From positions 1-64,000 of the forward strand of contig NZ_KB894504.1 in the NCBI RefSeq assembly GCF_000374485.1: DNA of 64,000 nucleotides, in the 5' to 3' direction. The notes below the pieces were generated by a model. The model saw only the letters and a list, made by a program, of their open reading frames with translations, was not told the DNA's origin and ran no database searches. Source of the stretch: Algicola sagamiensis DSM 14643. Lineage in GTDB: Bacteria > Pseudomonadota > Gammaproteobacteria > Enterobacterales > Alteromonadaceae. The position numbers and the translations under genes were made by a program. Positions 18,773-26,703 of this stretch are shown here, piece after piece. Positions within the stretch are counted from its first letter, which is position 1. Each line of letters starts with the position of its first letter.

Positions 18773-18858
18773 ATTACCCATTTTGCCTTGGTTTTTCCAG
18801 AAATAAATGCCAAAAAATTATGAATGTTTATTCTAAATCAAACTTATTACCCATTTTG
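18773..18858. repeat. Direct repeat ATTACCCATTTTG, two copies
   Basis: Identical 13-base copies at 18773-18785 and 18846-18858, 73 bases apart start to start (about seven helical turns). The second copy continues into GGGTA, making the small palindrome TACCC-ATTTT-GGGTA. They lie between the divergent genes, before the peptide promoter, as paired regulator sites would. Confidence 0.5.
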
Positions 18859-18880
18859 GGTATTTGTTTATCTTGTTGTA

Positions 18881-18909
18881 TTGACAGACAAAATTACTGT
18901 CAATAGCAT
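18881..18909 (+). promoter_or_regulatory. Candidate promoter with overlapping operator palindrome
   Basis: TTGACA (18881-18886) is a consensus -35, followed after exactly 17 bases by TAGCAT (18904-18909, four of six matches to the -10). The same bases form TTGACAG-N9-CTGTCAA (18881-18903), a perfect 7-bp inverted repeat covering the -35 and the whole spacer. A repressor bound there would block the promoter. The direction is toward the peptide gene. Confidence 0.6.
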
Positions 18910-19066
18910 GGGATTCACAGATTGCAACTTTGAGCCTATCATTCGAGCTGCCTTTGAATTTCAGCTCAGTTCAAAGTCTTTCTGGAAGACGTCAAGTAGC
19001 GCTGCGAAACGTAACTGGGATAGTGCGAATGCACTAGTTGTTTCATATCAACGAAGGAGACATGCT

Positions 19067-19120
19067 ATGAACTTTAAAAAAGTTAAAGTCAGCACAGCTG
19101 GTGAACAAGACGTAGGTTAA
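19067..19120 (+). CDS. 17-residue precursor peptide, MccA-like
   Basis: Encodes MNFKKVKVSTAGEQDVG. The frame is open further upstream, but the ATG at 19067 is chosen because GAAGGAGA (19053-19060) stands seven bases before it, one of the strongest ribosome binding sites in the window. Its place is that of mccA in microcin C operons: a tiny gene, then a hairpin terminator, then an MccB-like adenylating enzyme and an MFS exporter. The N-terminal half is basic (KKVKV) and the C-terminal half acidic. Known MccA peptides end in Asn, whose C-terminus is converted to a nucleotide phosphoramidate. This one ends in Val-Gly, so the modification, if any, must differ. Alternatives are that it is a leader peptide or a ThiS-like C-terminal carrier tail. 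Expression is unproven. Confidence 0.7.
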   Translation: MNFKKVKVSTAGEQDVG

Positions 19121-19128
19121 TCCTCAAT

Positions 19129-19157
19129 ACGCCCCAATTCATTGGGGCGTTTTATTT
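19129..19157 (+). terminator. Intrinsic terminator between peptide and adenylating-enzyme genes
   Basis: ACGCCCCAAT-TC-ATTGGGGCGT (19129-19138 and 19141-19150), a perfect stem of 9-10 bp followed by TTTTATTTTTA. It lies eight bases after the peptide stop and 22 bases before the next start. In microcin C operons a hairpin at the same place keeps most transcripts short, giving a large excess of peptide mRNA over enzyme mRNA; the same is inferred here. Confidence 0.9.
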
Positions 19158-19178
19158 TTAAGCCAAAAGGATAATTGA

Positions 19179-20315
19179 ATGTTTTCCGAAAATTGCCTCC
19201 CCAGATTAAAGCCGTCCGTAGAATTCACTAAACTGCACGATAGTGTTGTGCTCACGCATGGCGAAGATTCTCTATTGAATGATGAAAACGCAGATTTTTT
19301 GAAGTCTTTGTGTGATTGTATGGATGGTCAAAGTCGCGTAGAGACCATCATTTCGCGAATGCTGGCTGCATTCCCTGAGTTGGAAAGTCAGGCGGTGACA
19401 GATGCAATCCAACAACTGGATGAGCTTCGCCTGCTTGAAGATAATCAATTCAATCTACATAGAAGCGACACGATTGAGCCAGAGGTGGATGAGCGATGGT
19501 GCCGAAATTTTGACTTTTATGGTTCTTTGATTCCCATGTCAGAGAATAAATATGAAGTGCAGGATAAGCTCAGAAACGCGACAGTCGGCTTACTTGGACT
19601 CGGTGGATTAGGATCGAACATACTGCTGGGGCTTGCAGCGATGGGTGTGAAAAACGTTGTTGCGGCTGATTTTGATATGATTGAGCAATCAAATTTAAAC
19701 CGTCAGATCCTTTATCGCCAGGAAGATGTAGGAAAAGAAAAAGCCCCGACAGCAGAGATGCGTATCAAGCAATTTTACCCGGGGATGAATACAAGGATTT
19801 CCAGGCAGAAATTTGAATCACACGAAGATATTGAGCGATTTATCGAAGGTTGTGATGTCGTCATTGGTGTTGCAGATAAACCAAGGATGAAGATGCCGAT
19901 GTGGATGAATCAGGCGTGCATCAACCGGAATGTCACATTTATCTCTGGCGGATTAAATATTAATCGAGGTTTGATTTACAGCGTGACGCCAGGAAAGACA
20001 GGTTGCATTTCTTGCTGGAGAAATCAGGCAAATGTGTCCAATGAGATCAACGAAGTGATCCATGGCCACAAACACGAGACGCACCAAACCTTTGAAACAC
20101 CTTATTCATCACCAGCTTTTGCGCCTCTCGTGTCTGTTGTGACAGGTGCGATGCTGACAGAAGCCGTGAAGGTATTAACAGGCATTGCGGAGCCAAGTTT
20201 TGGGAATAAGCTGACTCAAATCGATTTCAAGAACTTCGAAAGCCGAGTCATCGAAACCTGGAAAAGAAGTGAACACTGTCCGATGTGTAGTCACACAAAT
20301 GAGCGGGTCAGTTAA
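19179..20315 (+). CDS. MccB/E1-like peptide adenylating enzyme
   Basis: 378 residues. The N-terminal about 90 residues (LPRLKPSVEF ... DELRLLED) resemble the winged-helix peptide-recognition domain of RiPP E1-like proteins. The ThiF/E1 domain follows: GLGGLGS nucleotide loop (Gly140-Ser146), DFDMIEQSNLNRQ (Asp164, Asp166, Arg175), DVGKEKA (Lys186, Lys188), and two CxxC pairs for structural zinc (Cys276/Cys279 and Cys367/Cys370). NFDFYGS...VQDKLRNATVGLLG and PGKTGC parallel E. coli MccB. The predicted reaction is AMP transfer to the C-terminal carboxylate of the short peptide. AAAGGAT is placed well before the ATG. It starts a tight operon (gap of zero to the MFS gene). An enzyme of another E1-type RiPP pathway is the main alternative. 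Confidence 0.85.
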   Translation: MFSENCLPRLKPSVEFTKLHDSVVLTHGEDSLLNDENADFLKSLCDCMDGQSRVETIISRMLAAFPELESQAVTDAIQQLDELRLLEDNQFNLHRSDTIEPEVDERWCRNFDFYGSLIPMSENKYEVQDKLRNATVGLLGLGGLGSNILLGLAAMGVKNVVAADFDMIEQSNLNRQILYRQEDVGKEKAPTAEMRIKQFYPGMNTRISRQKFESHEDIERFIEGCDVVIGVADKPRMKMPMWMNQACINRNVTFISGGLNINRGLIYSVTPGKTGCISCWRNQANVSNEINEVIHGHKHETHQTFETPYSSPAFAPLVSVVTGAMLTEAVKVLTGIAEPSFGNKLTQIDFKNFESRVIETWKRSEHCPMCSHTNERVS

Positions 20316-21563
20316 GTGAATCGAAACTTCAACCAATTATCCGTTGCCTATGCTGTATCGTTGGTCGGAGACTGGCTTTATAAGCTGGCTCTTCCGCTAT
20401 TGATATACCAGTACACGGGGTCGGCGTTTTACATGGCGCTGACTTATGGGGTGACGTACATTCCCAGTATTCTCTTTACCATCATTGGTGGCATTGCTGC
20501 CGATACGTTTGATAAAAAGAAAGTACTGGTCTTAGGGGATGCTTTCTCTGCGGTGGTGCTGCTATTGTTATTTACGATGTTGTCCATTGGGGCCCATAAC
20601 CCAGTGATGATGATGTTCTTTGCATTTTTTCTTTCCACGGCTTCCGCTTTTTACTATTCATCGCACCAATCAATCATTCCTGAAATTGTCCCGGATGAGC
20701 AATATACTTCGGCGATTGCGCGGTTTCGTATGATCGACAATATGGTACTGATTCTGGGTCCGCCATTAAGTGCAATTGTCATCGCTTTTGTCTCCGCAGA
20801 GATAGCGATTTTAGTCAATGGGCTTTCTTTTTTACTGTCTGCCATCATCATTCAATTGATTTCAAGACAACCGCCGCAGATATCCGTGATAAAGATTTCG
20901 GACTTTATTCGGTTTGATAATATTCAGCAAAAGAGCATCGAGGGGATGAGGATTGCATTTTCTATTCCACTGATCCGGCGTGCATGTTGTGTCTTCATTT
21001 TGGTGAATATTGCCATTAGCTTATTTTTTTCAAATTTTATCTTTGTCTTAAAATCTGAATATCAGCTAGCGGAAGCTCAAATTGGTTTGGTTTACAGCCT
21101 GATCGGGATTGGTGCATTTTGTGGCAGCTTTGTCTCGAAGCTGATATTAAAGCGCCTTGCAGAATATCAAACCATTATGCTGAGTACAGCATTGTCTATG
21201 TGTTTATGCTTAGGGCTCTATTTTTCTTCCCACTATTTGCAAACAGCATTGTTTTGGGCGCTGATTACTTTTTGTAATGCAATCACGATTGTGAGCTATT
21301 TTACATTGCGCCAAAAGTTGGTTCCGAAGGATAAATTAGGTATTGTTGTTTCGATAACAAGAACGATGGTCATTTTATGTATTCCGATTGGATCGGTTGC
21401 TGGGGGATACCTCATCGGGCTGTTGATGTCTTCAAAACCGTTGATCCTGATATCTCTTGGGCTCATGTTGATGGCAACGATTTATGGCGTACTTGGCTTA
21501 TTTTCTGGCGAACAAAGCCCGCAAGATGAGTCATTGAATGACCAAGCGAAAGAGGGGATGTAA
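20316..21563 (+). CDS. MFS exporter, MccC-like by position
   Basis: 415 residues, twelve predicted membrane helices, MFS fold. Starts with GTG directly after the stop of the adenylating-enzyme gene; the N-terminus reads VNRNFNQLSVAYAVSLVGDW with the first codon as written. GGIAADTFDKKKVLVLGD is the usual loop 2-3 motif, and the sequence style is that of EntS-like proton-driven exporters. In microcin C operons the gene after mccB is the MFS exporter mccC, which protects the producer and secretes the peptide-nucleotide; the same role is inferred. It is followed three bases later by an RND adaptor gene, so all belong to one transcript. Confidence 0.85.
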   Translation: MNRNFNQLSVAYAVSLVGDWLYKLALPLLIYQYTGSAFYMALTYGVTYIPSILFTIIGGIAADTFDKKKVLVLGDAFSAVVLLLLFTMLSIGAHNPVMMMFFAFFLSTASAFYYSSHQSIIPEIVPDEQYTSAIARFRMIDNMVLILGPPLSAIVIAFVSAEIAILVNGLSFLLSAIIIQLISRQPPQISVIKISDFIRFDNIQQKSIEGMRIAFSIPLIRRACCVFILVNIAISLFFSNFIFVLKSEYQLAEAQIGLVYSLIGIGAFCGSFVSKLILKRLAEYQTIMLSTALSMCLCLGLYFSSHYLQTALFWALITFCNAITIVSYFTLRQKLVPKDKLGIVVSITRTMVILCIPIGSVAGGYLIGLLMSSKPLILISLGLMLMATIYGVLGLFSGEQSPQDESLNDQAKEGM

Positions 21564-21566
21564 CGA

Positions 21567-22535
21567 ATGAAATGGAGGTATCATTTTGTTCTTTTGTTGG
21601 GTTTCAGCCAGGTCAATGCAGCAGACACAGTAACCATTCGTGCATTAAATCAGATTGAGGTGGGCAGTTTCCTTGGAGAAGTCCAAAGTGAAAACAGCTC
21701 GAAGATCAGTGTGATGTCAGAAGGTCAGGTTGTTTTTATTGCAGATGCTGGTGCGATGGTGAAAGCTGGAGAAGTCATTGGCCGGATGGAAAACCCAAGC
21801 CTGAATTTTCAAAGAAATGAAGTGATCCACCAGATTGCTGAAAAGAAAGCCCGCTTGAAGTTCCATCAACTGATGGGACAGCGCTACCAGAAGTTACTCT
21901 CTCAAAAGTCGATACCAGAAGAGACCTTACTGGAAAACGCACTGGAAATTGATGTTCATCAAAGCCAGATCCTCAAGCTAGAAAATACATTGCAGGAAAT
22001 TGATTATCGTATCGAAGAACTAGAAATAAAAGCCCCCTATTCAGGCATTGTGATCAATAAAATGAGTGATATCGGAGAGTGGTTGACACTTGGTGATCCG
22101 CTTATTTTTCTGCAAAGAAACGATAGATTTTTATTGAATGTGGCAATTCCAATGCATTATCTGGAATATATTCAAGGGCTTGGTTCCCAAGTTTCATTGA
22201 TTGATCAGAAAACGGGAAGCAAGCTGCCCGAAGGAGTGATCCTACCGCCAACGAGCGGTGAAAACTTTTTTCAGATGAATATTGAAGTAAATCAATATCA
22301 GTTCTCAGGGCAAAAGGTGGATGTCACGATGCGCTTAAGTAGTCCGTCACTTTTTGCAGTGCCGAATCATTTCATCCAAAAAAGAGCGGGAAAACTCTTT
22401 GTTGAAGGTGCCGATAAGCACAGGTATGAGGTTGAGGTCATTCGCTATGGCACTCAAGAAGCGATCGTTTATTCGAGGAATACACCACTGACACAAGTCG
22501 CACTGTCAGAAGACCCTAGAACAGGCAAACAATAA
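21567..22535 (+). CDS. RND efflux periplasmic adaptor (HlyD/AcrA-like)
   Basis: 322 residues. Signal peptide of about 19 residues ending VNA-AD, no lipobox. Split lipoyl domain: SEGQVVFIADAGAMVKAGEVIGRM (about 49-72), then a coiled-coil hairpin (about 82-153) and the returning half APYSGIVINKMSDIGEWLTLGDPL, followed by beta-barrel and membrane-proximal regions. It is shorter than AcrA. It would link the inner-membrane RND pump encoded next to an outer-membrane channel. No TolC-like gene is present, so a housekeeping channel must be used. The start has GAGGGG upstream. Confidence 0.88.
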   Translation: MKWRYHFVLLLGFSQVNAADTVTIRALNQIEVGSFLGEVQSENSSKISVMSEGQVVFIADAGAMVKAGEVIGRMENPSLNFQRNEVIHQIAEKKARLKFHQLMGQRYQKLLSQKSIPEETLLENALEIDVHQSQILKLENTLQEIDYRIEELEIKAPYSGIVINKMSDIGEWLTLGDPLIFLQRNDRFLLNVAIPMHYLEYIQGLGSQVSLIDQKTGSKLPEGVILPPTSGENFFQMNIEVNQYQFSGQKVDVTMRLSSPSLFAVPNHFIQKRAGKLFVEGADKHRYEVEVIRYGTQEAIVYSRNTPLTQVALSEDPRTGKQ

Positions 22536-22545
22536 TGGAATATCT

Positions 22546-25500
22546 ATGCATCTGGTGAAATGGAGTTTAGAGAATAAACGATGGGTTCTTGGCAGTTATA
22601 TTGTCTTGATCTTACTGGGTGCGCTTGCGATTGGGCGGGTCTCCAGTGGATTACTTCCTTTTGTGACCATGCCGATCATTCATATTCAAAATGTATGGAT
22701 GAATGCTTCAATTCAGGAGATCGAAAGTCAGATCATTTCTCAGCAAGAGCAGGCCCTGAAAGATATTTCTGGTATTGAAAAAGTTGAGTCTACGATCACC
22801 CAAGGGCAAGCGATTACCAAACTATTCCTACGTTATGGGGCACAAAAAGAGCAGATATTTTTTGAAACTGTGAATCAACTTAACGGGCTGAATACCCACC
22901 CCAAAGAAGCCAATCCCCCCAAAATCTCGCTAGATAATTCTGGCAATGGGCAGCTCAATAATGCGGTTGCATTGTCATTGATTGTCAAAAGCTCAAATGG
23001 TCGTGCAGTGATGACGCCGCAAAATATCAAGCATGTCGAAGAAAACATTTTACCTGCATTGCGTGGGGTCCAAGGGGTTGCACGAGCCTATTTGGTCAAT
23101 GTTCCAGAAAAGCGGTTATCGATCCGTTTTGATCCACACAAACTAAGAGCATATGGGGTTTCATTGAACATGCTACGCAGCACGATGAAAGATCTCGGGT
23201 ATGTTGTTGGGAGTCGAGCGGTATCTGATGGCGTTGATATCTCTTTGGTGGCAGGATCATTTATCGATATTGACCTTCTGAGTCATAGTGTGATTGCCAT
23301 TAATAAAAACCAGATTGTTCGACTGAGTGATGTGGGTTATGCAGAAATTACATTTCCATTCCAATCCGTGTCTATGTTGCACAACGGCGATCCAACTTTA
23401 CTCATCGTGATTGAGCGGATGCCTCATTCTAATGTATTGCAACTTCAGAAAAATACAGAGAAGAAGTTAAAGTCAATCAACGCAGAATTGCTTGCTAATG
23501 GGATTGACCTGGCTGTCTCTGTGTCTCTGGACACGAGTAAGTTTGTAAAAGAGGCGCTTTGGAGTGTTGTGTTGAGTTTGGCACTTGGGATGTTGATTGC
23601 CACTGGGGTGATCTGGTTCTTCATGCGGGATCACTTTGCGACTCTTGTGATTGCAATCTCGATTCCCATGTCGATTTTACTTTCAGCTATCGGACTTTAT
23701 GTTGCCCAAGGATCTTTGAATTTGCTGTCGATTGCGGGCATGGTTTTACTCACCGGGATGGTCGTTGATACTGCGATAATTGTCTATACAAAGTTGAATG
23801 GCCTCAAAGATGATCCAAAAGGATTTGATGACAAAGCTGTTTTGGTGGTTGGGCAAGTGAACCGTTCTTTATTGATTTCAACACTGACGACGATTGGCTG
23901 TTTTATCCCGGTTTTTCTTCTTCATGAGATTGAGTCAAAAATCTTTTTTGATTTAAGCGTTGTGATGGTTGTTGGGTTGTTTGGTTCGTATCTGATTTCA
24001 CTGACACTTACCCCCGTGATCACAAAAATGATTTTCTCAACATTGAACCGAGATCGTACACTGAAACCGATTGTTCTCCCGAGCATGATCCACCAAAAAA
24101 CATGGCAGCGAAACATCTCCCTGTGTGTGGTCATTGGAATGTTGAGCTATCTGTATTTCGTGAAGATAGAGCAAGACTACTTACCTTCAGTGAACTACGA
24201 CCAGATCATCACGGTGATCCCCACACAATACAAAAGCTTGTCGGTTGCGCAACGGGAGCAAACAGCACAGGTGACCAGTTTCTTTCGGCAATATCAGGCG
24301 GAGCTGGGGATCCGGAATTATCTCGTCTTTATCCGAAAAAATAAAACCGTGATCATTTCAAGGCCTGTCCACTCAAATCAAAAGCATCTCGTAAAACAGG
24401 CCCTTACAGAGAAGCTGAAGTCAGCGTTCGGCCTCAAACGGGTCGCAGGTTTTGTTCGGCCTGTATTCTCAAACTTTGGCTTATCACCAACATTACAATT
24501 GGAAGTGGAAAGCCAATCTGGATTGGATATGGTTGCGCTACTCCAAGACTTGGAAATACGAGTTGAAGAAGCGCTGGATGGTGTGTCTGTTTCACATACA
24601 CCGCAAATAGCCAAGACGCAAGAGTGGGCTTTTGATTATGACGTTGATCGTCTTGCGAATATTGGTGTTTCACGAGAAGCATTTAGTGACCTCCTCAAAG
24701 CGATGTCGAGTGGACTGTACATTCGAGACTTGTTTACGGATAGCGATAATATTGGTCTTTATTTGCAAGCTTTTGACTGGGATGAGTCAGAGCAACTGCT
24801 TTCACAGCCTTTACTCATTAAGGGGAAAATGGCACACAATCTGCGGGATGTCGCAACCTTGCAAAGCCAAAAGGGATTCTCAGCGATGAGACGTGTGGAT
24901 GGGCGTCGAACTCATTTGATGGATATTCGCCTACCAAGTGGCGTCAGTCTAGAGTCGTCAATCTCACAAGTTCAGGATGCAATTGCACCGATCCTTTCTG
25001 ACAAAAAATATGCTACTCTGGCCTATTCGATCTCAGGAAGTGGCAGCCGTATGGCGGTGTTATCACAAAAAATGTCGTTCTACTTTTTTGTCATATTTTT
25101 AGCACTTCTGATTGCGATTTATTTGGTTTTAAAACGGTTGATATATGTTGTTTGGTTATCGGTTTGTATGACATTGTCTTTGGTTGGGGGGATGATTGGG
25201 ATTTCTGTGGCAGACCTGCTGACTTTTCAAAGTCTTGATCTGTTGACCGGAATTGGTTTTATTATTCTTTTTGGTTTAATCGTCAATAATGGGATATTGT
25301 TGATTGACGCTTATAGTCGATTCATTGCGATACACACCCCGCCGTTGCTCGCAATTGAAAAAGCGCTGAATGAGCGTGCCAACCCGATTATCATGACAAC
25401 ACTCACGAGTATTTTTGGTGTTCTACCGCTTATTTTATCCAATACGGAAAGTGCGATTGCCTACCGTGGCATCGCTTATGTCACAATCTTTGGAATGCTT

Positions 25501-25626
25501 ACGAATTTAATCGTTTCTATGTTTGTCCTTCCATATCTCATGAGGCTCACGGCTCATTGGCGTAAGAAACTTGAGGGTATCAATCTATTCAGTTCACATG
25601 CAGCAGTAATGACAGAAGAAAGGTAA
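22546..25626 (+). CDS. RND-family efflux pump, inner-membrane subunit
   Basis: 1026 residues with the RND layout: one N-terminal membrane helix, a large periplasmic loop, helices 2-6 (about 335-515), one more, a second periplasmic loop, and helices 8-12 (about 845-1010). The fourth helix reads LLTGMVVDTAIIVYTKL, retaining the first of the two Asp residues of AcrB (407/408) with Thr in the second place. The tenth helix has GLIVNNGILLIDAY, with Asn where AcrB has Lys940; this is also seen in other RND groups. It probably exports the cluster product or a related compound. The pore and substrate loops give no clear specificity. Confidence 0.9.
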   Translation: MHLVKWSLENKRWVLGSYIVLILLGALAIGRVSSGLLPFVTMPIIHIQNVWMNASIQEIESQIISQQEQALKDISGIEKVESTITQGQAITKLFLRYGAQKEQIFFETVNQLNGLNTHPKEANPPKISLDNSGNGQLNNAVALSLIVKSSNGRAVMTPQNIKHVEENILPALRGVQGVARAYLVNVPEKRLSIRFDPHKLRAYGVSLNMLRSTMKDLGYVVGSRAVSDGVDISLVAGSFIDIDLLSHSVIAINKNQIVRLSDVGYAEITFPFQSVSMLHNGDPTLLIVIERMPHSNVLQLQKNTEKKLKSINAELLANGIDLAVSVSLDTSKFVKEALWSVVLSLALGMLIATGVIWFFMRDHFATLVIAISIPMSILLSAIGLYVAQGSLNLLSIAGMVLLTGMVVDTAIIVYTKLNGLKDDPKGFDDKAVLVVGQVNRSLLISTLTTIGCFIPVFLLHEIESKIFFDLSVVMVVGLFGSYLISLTLTPVITKMIFSTLNRDRTLKPIVLPSMIHQKTWQRNISLCVVIGMLSYLYFVKIEQDYLPSVNYDQIITVIPTQYKSLSVAQREQTAQVTSFFRQYQAELGIRNYLVFIRKNKTVIISRPVHSNQKHLVKQALTEKLKSAFGLKRVAGFVRPVFSNFGLSPTLQLEVESQSGLDMVALLQDLEIRVEEALDGVSVSHTPQIAKTQEWAFDYDVDRLANIGVSREAFSDLLKAMSSGLYIRDLFTDSDNIGLYLQAFDWDESEQLLSQPLLIKGKMAHNLRDVATLQSQKGFSAMRRVDGRRTHLMDIRLPSGVSLESSISQVQDAIAPILSDKKYATLAYSISGSGSRMAVLSQKMSFYFFVIFLALLIAIYLVLKRLIYVVWLSVCMTLSLVGGMIGISVADLLTFQSLDLLTGIGFIILFGLIVNNGILLIDAYSRFIAIHTPPLLAIEKALNERANPIIMTTLTSIFGVLPLILSNTESAIAYRGIAYVTIFGMLTNLIVSMFVLPYLMRLTAHWRKKLEGINLFSSHAAVMTEER

Positions 25627-26265
25627 ATGATCATGCTCTTACAATATTTAAATACACATTTCATCACAACGGATAAGCTGCTGGCAGTGACAGGTGTTGA
25701 ACGGGATCTGTTGACAAGTCTACAAGCTGAAAAGCGGATGCCACTTGCTTCATATCAAATACAACAAAGCATTCAGTGCCAATCATTTTTTGGGGAACAC
25801 GCAGTATCTGAATCGATTGACTTTTACAGCCAGGGGTATGCGTTTTGGCTTGGGTTAGCGGCGCAACCGTCATTTGATGTAAAGCAATATTTCTTTGATG
25901 AATATCAGGCAGAGTTACAGCGATTAGCGCAGCAACTGATCCCAATGTCAGATATTCAATTCGTGACGGATTTATCCACGCATCTAGAGCGTGAGTGGAC
26001 ACACTTTCTCGATGGGATATATGGGCTGTGTACAGTCTCTGGTTTACCGAAAGATATTGCGAGAAAAGAGTATACGATTCACCTCATTAAATCGGTTACG
26101 CAAGAAGGTGAAGCGAGTTCTCTTGCGCCTCACGAGCGCGACTTACTTCAATCAGGTGTCGATCTTTTGGATCAATCTAGTGCGCAGTTTGCACCCCATG
26201 AAGTGGCGAGAAGCTCAAGGCAGAAGTTTATTCTAGATATGAAAACAAAGTATCAATTGAGATAA
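25627..26265 (+). CDS. DUF6058-like protein of natural-product cluster
   Basis: 212 residues, no signal peptide or membrane helix. The N-terminal pattern MLLQYLNTHFITTDKLLAVTGV, followed by QAEKRMPLASY, resembles the DUF6058 family, members of which occur beside natural-product genes; this identification is from memory and tentative. The centre is rich in Trp/Phe/Tyr (FYSQGYAFWLGLAAQ, HLEREWTHFLDGIYGLC). It starts directly after the RND stop and overlaps the next gene by one base, so it is co-expressed. Possible roles are peptide maturation or immunity. Nothing in the sequence gives a catalytic motif. Confidence 0.6.
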   Translation: MIMLLQYLNTHFITTDKLLAVTGVERDLLTSLQAEKRMPLASYQIQQSIQCQSFFGEHAVSESIDFYSQGYAFWLGLAAQPSFDVKQYFFDEYQAELQRLAQQLIPMSDIQFVTDLSTHLEREWTHFLDGIYGLCTVSGLPKDIARKEYTIHLIKSVTQEGEASSLAPHERDLLQSGVDLLDQSSAQFAPHEVARSSRQKFILDMKTKYQLR

Positions 26266-26669
26266 TGGTGATGTTCAATCAACACAACCAGCAAACCGCT
26301 AGGCCAAATGGCACATTTGTCGTTATATTTGAGCTTGAAGTGGAAGAAGGGAAGTCAGATGAATACCTTGAAATCGCTCAAGCATTAAAGGCAGAGCTAT
26401 CCCACATTGAAGGATTTATTTCAATCGAACGATTCCGTAGCCTTACTTCGCCCAATAAGATGTTATCTCTATCAAGCTGGGAAAGTGAAGCCGCTATTCA
26501 AAATTGGCGAAACAAGCAGAGTCACAGGGCAGGACAACAAAAAGGCAGAGAAGAGGTCTTTGCCCAGTACCGCTTACGCGTAGCCCATGTCATGCGGGAC
26601 TATGGGATGTTTGAGCGAGAACAGGCTCCTGATGATAGTCGAGTTGCTTTTGATTGTGAGGAAGCTTAG
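26265..26669 (+). CDS. ABM-fold (antibiotic biosynthesis monooxygenase-like) protein
   Basis: 134 residues, one ferredoxin-like ABM domain. FVVIFELEVEEGKSDEYLEIAQALKAEL is the first strand and helix, then IEGFISIERFRSLTSPNKMLSLSSWESEAAIQNWRN with the family's typical Trp and SHRAGQQKGRE. Such proteins are cofactor-free monooxygenases or haem-degrading enzymes in different families. The ATG overlaps the preceding stop by one base. It is the last gene of the peptide operon, followed by a GC hairpin. It could oxidise the product together with the diiron protein; that is inference. Confidence 0.8.
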   Translation: MVMFNQHNQQTARPNGTFVVIFELEVEEGKSDEYLEIAQALKAELSHIEGFISIERFRSLTSPNKMLSLSSWESEAAIQNWRNKQSHRAGQQKGREEVFAQYRLRVAHVMRDYGMFEREQAPDDSRVAFDCEEA

Positions 26670-26687
26670 GCGGGGTTTGATCCCCGC
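26670..26687. terminator. GC-rich hairpin at end of peptide cluster
   Basis: GCGGGG-TTTGAT-CCCCGC, perfect 6-bp stem directly after the stop of the ABM gene. No T tract. It lies between convergent genes, so it may limit read-through in both directions. Confidence 0.55.
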
Positions 26688-26703
26688 AGACATTTGAATA
26701 ACG

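Larger units (their letters stand above)
18703..19066. promoter_or_regulatory. Divergent control region of the peptide cluster
   Basis: 364 AT-rich bases between the cupin-HDO gene and the 17-codon peptide gene. It holds a good sigma-70-type promoter overlapped by an inverted repeat (18881-18909), a 13-base direct repeat (copies at 18773 and 18846), and a long leader of about 155 bases between the predicted start of transcription and the peptide ATG. The frame of the peptide is open upstream to 18824, but the upstream codons have no ribosome binding site and look non-coding. Confidence 0.6.

Noticed and set aside
18824-19066. N-terminal extension of the 17-codon peptide frame (81 more codons)
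   Set aside because: No ribosome binding site at any upstream start, codon pattern unlike coding DNA, and the region carries the promoter; the strong GAAGGAGA before 19067 points to the short form.
22546-25626. RND pump as an inactive relic because of changed proton-relay residues
   Set aside because: The frame is complete and such substitutions (Asn for the helix-10 Lys) occur in other functional RND groups, so loss of function is not supported.
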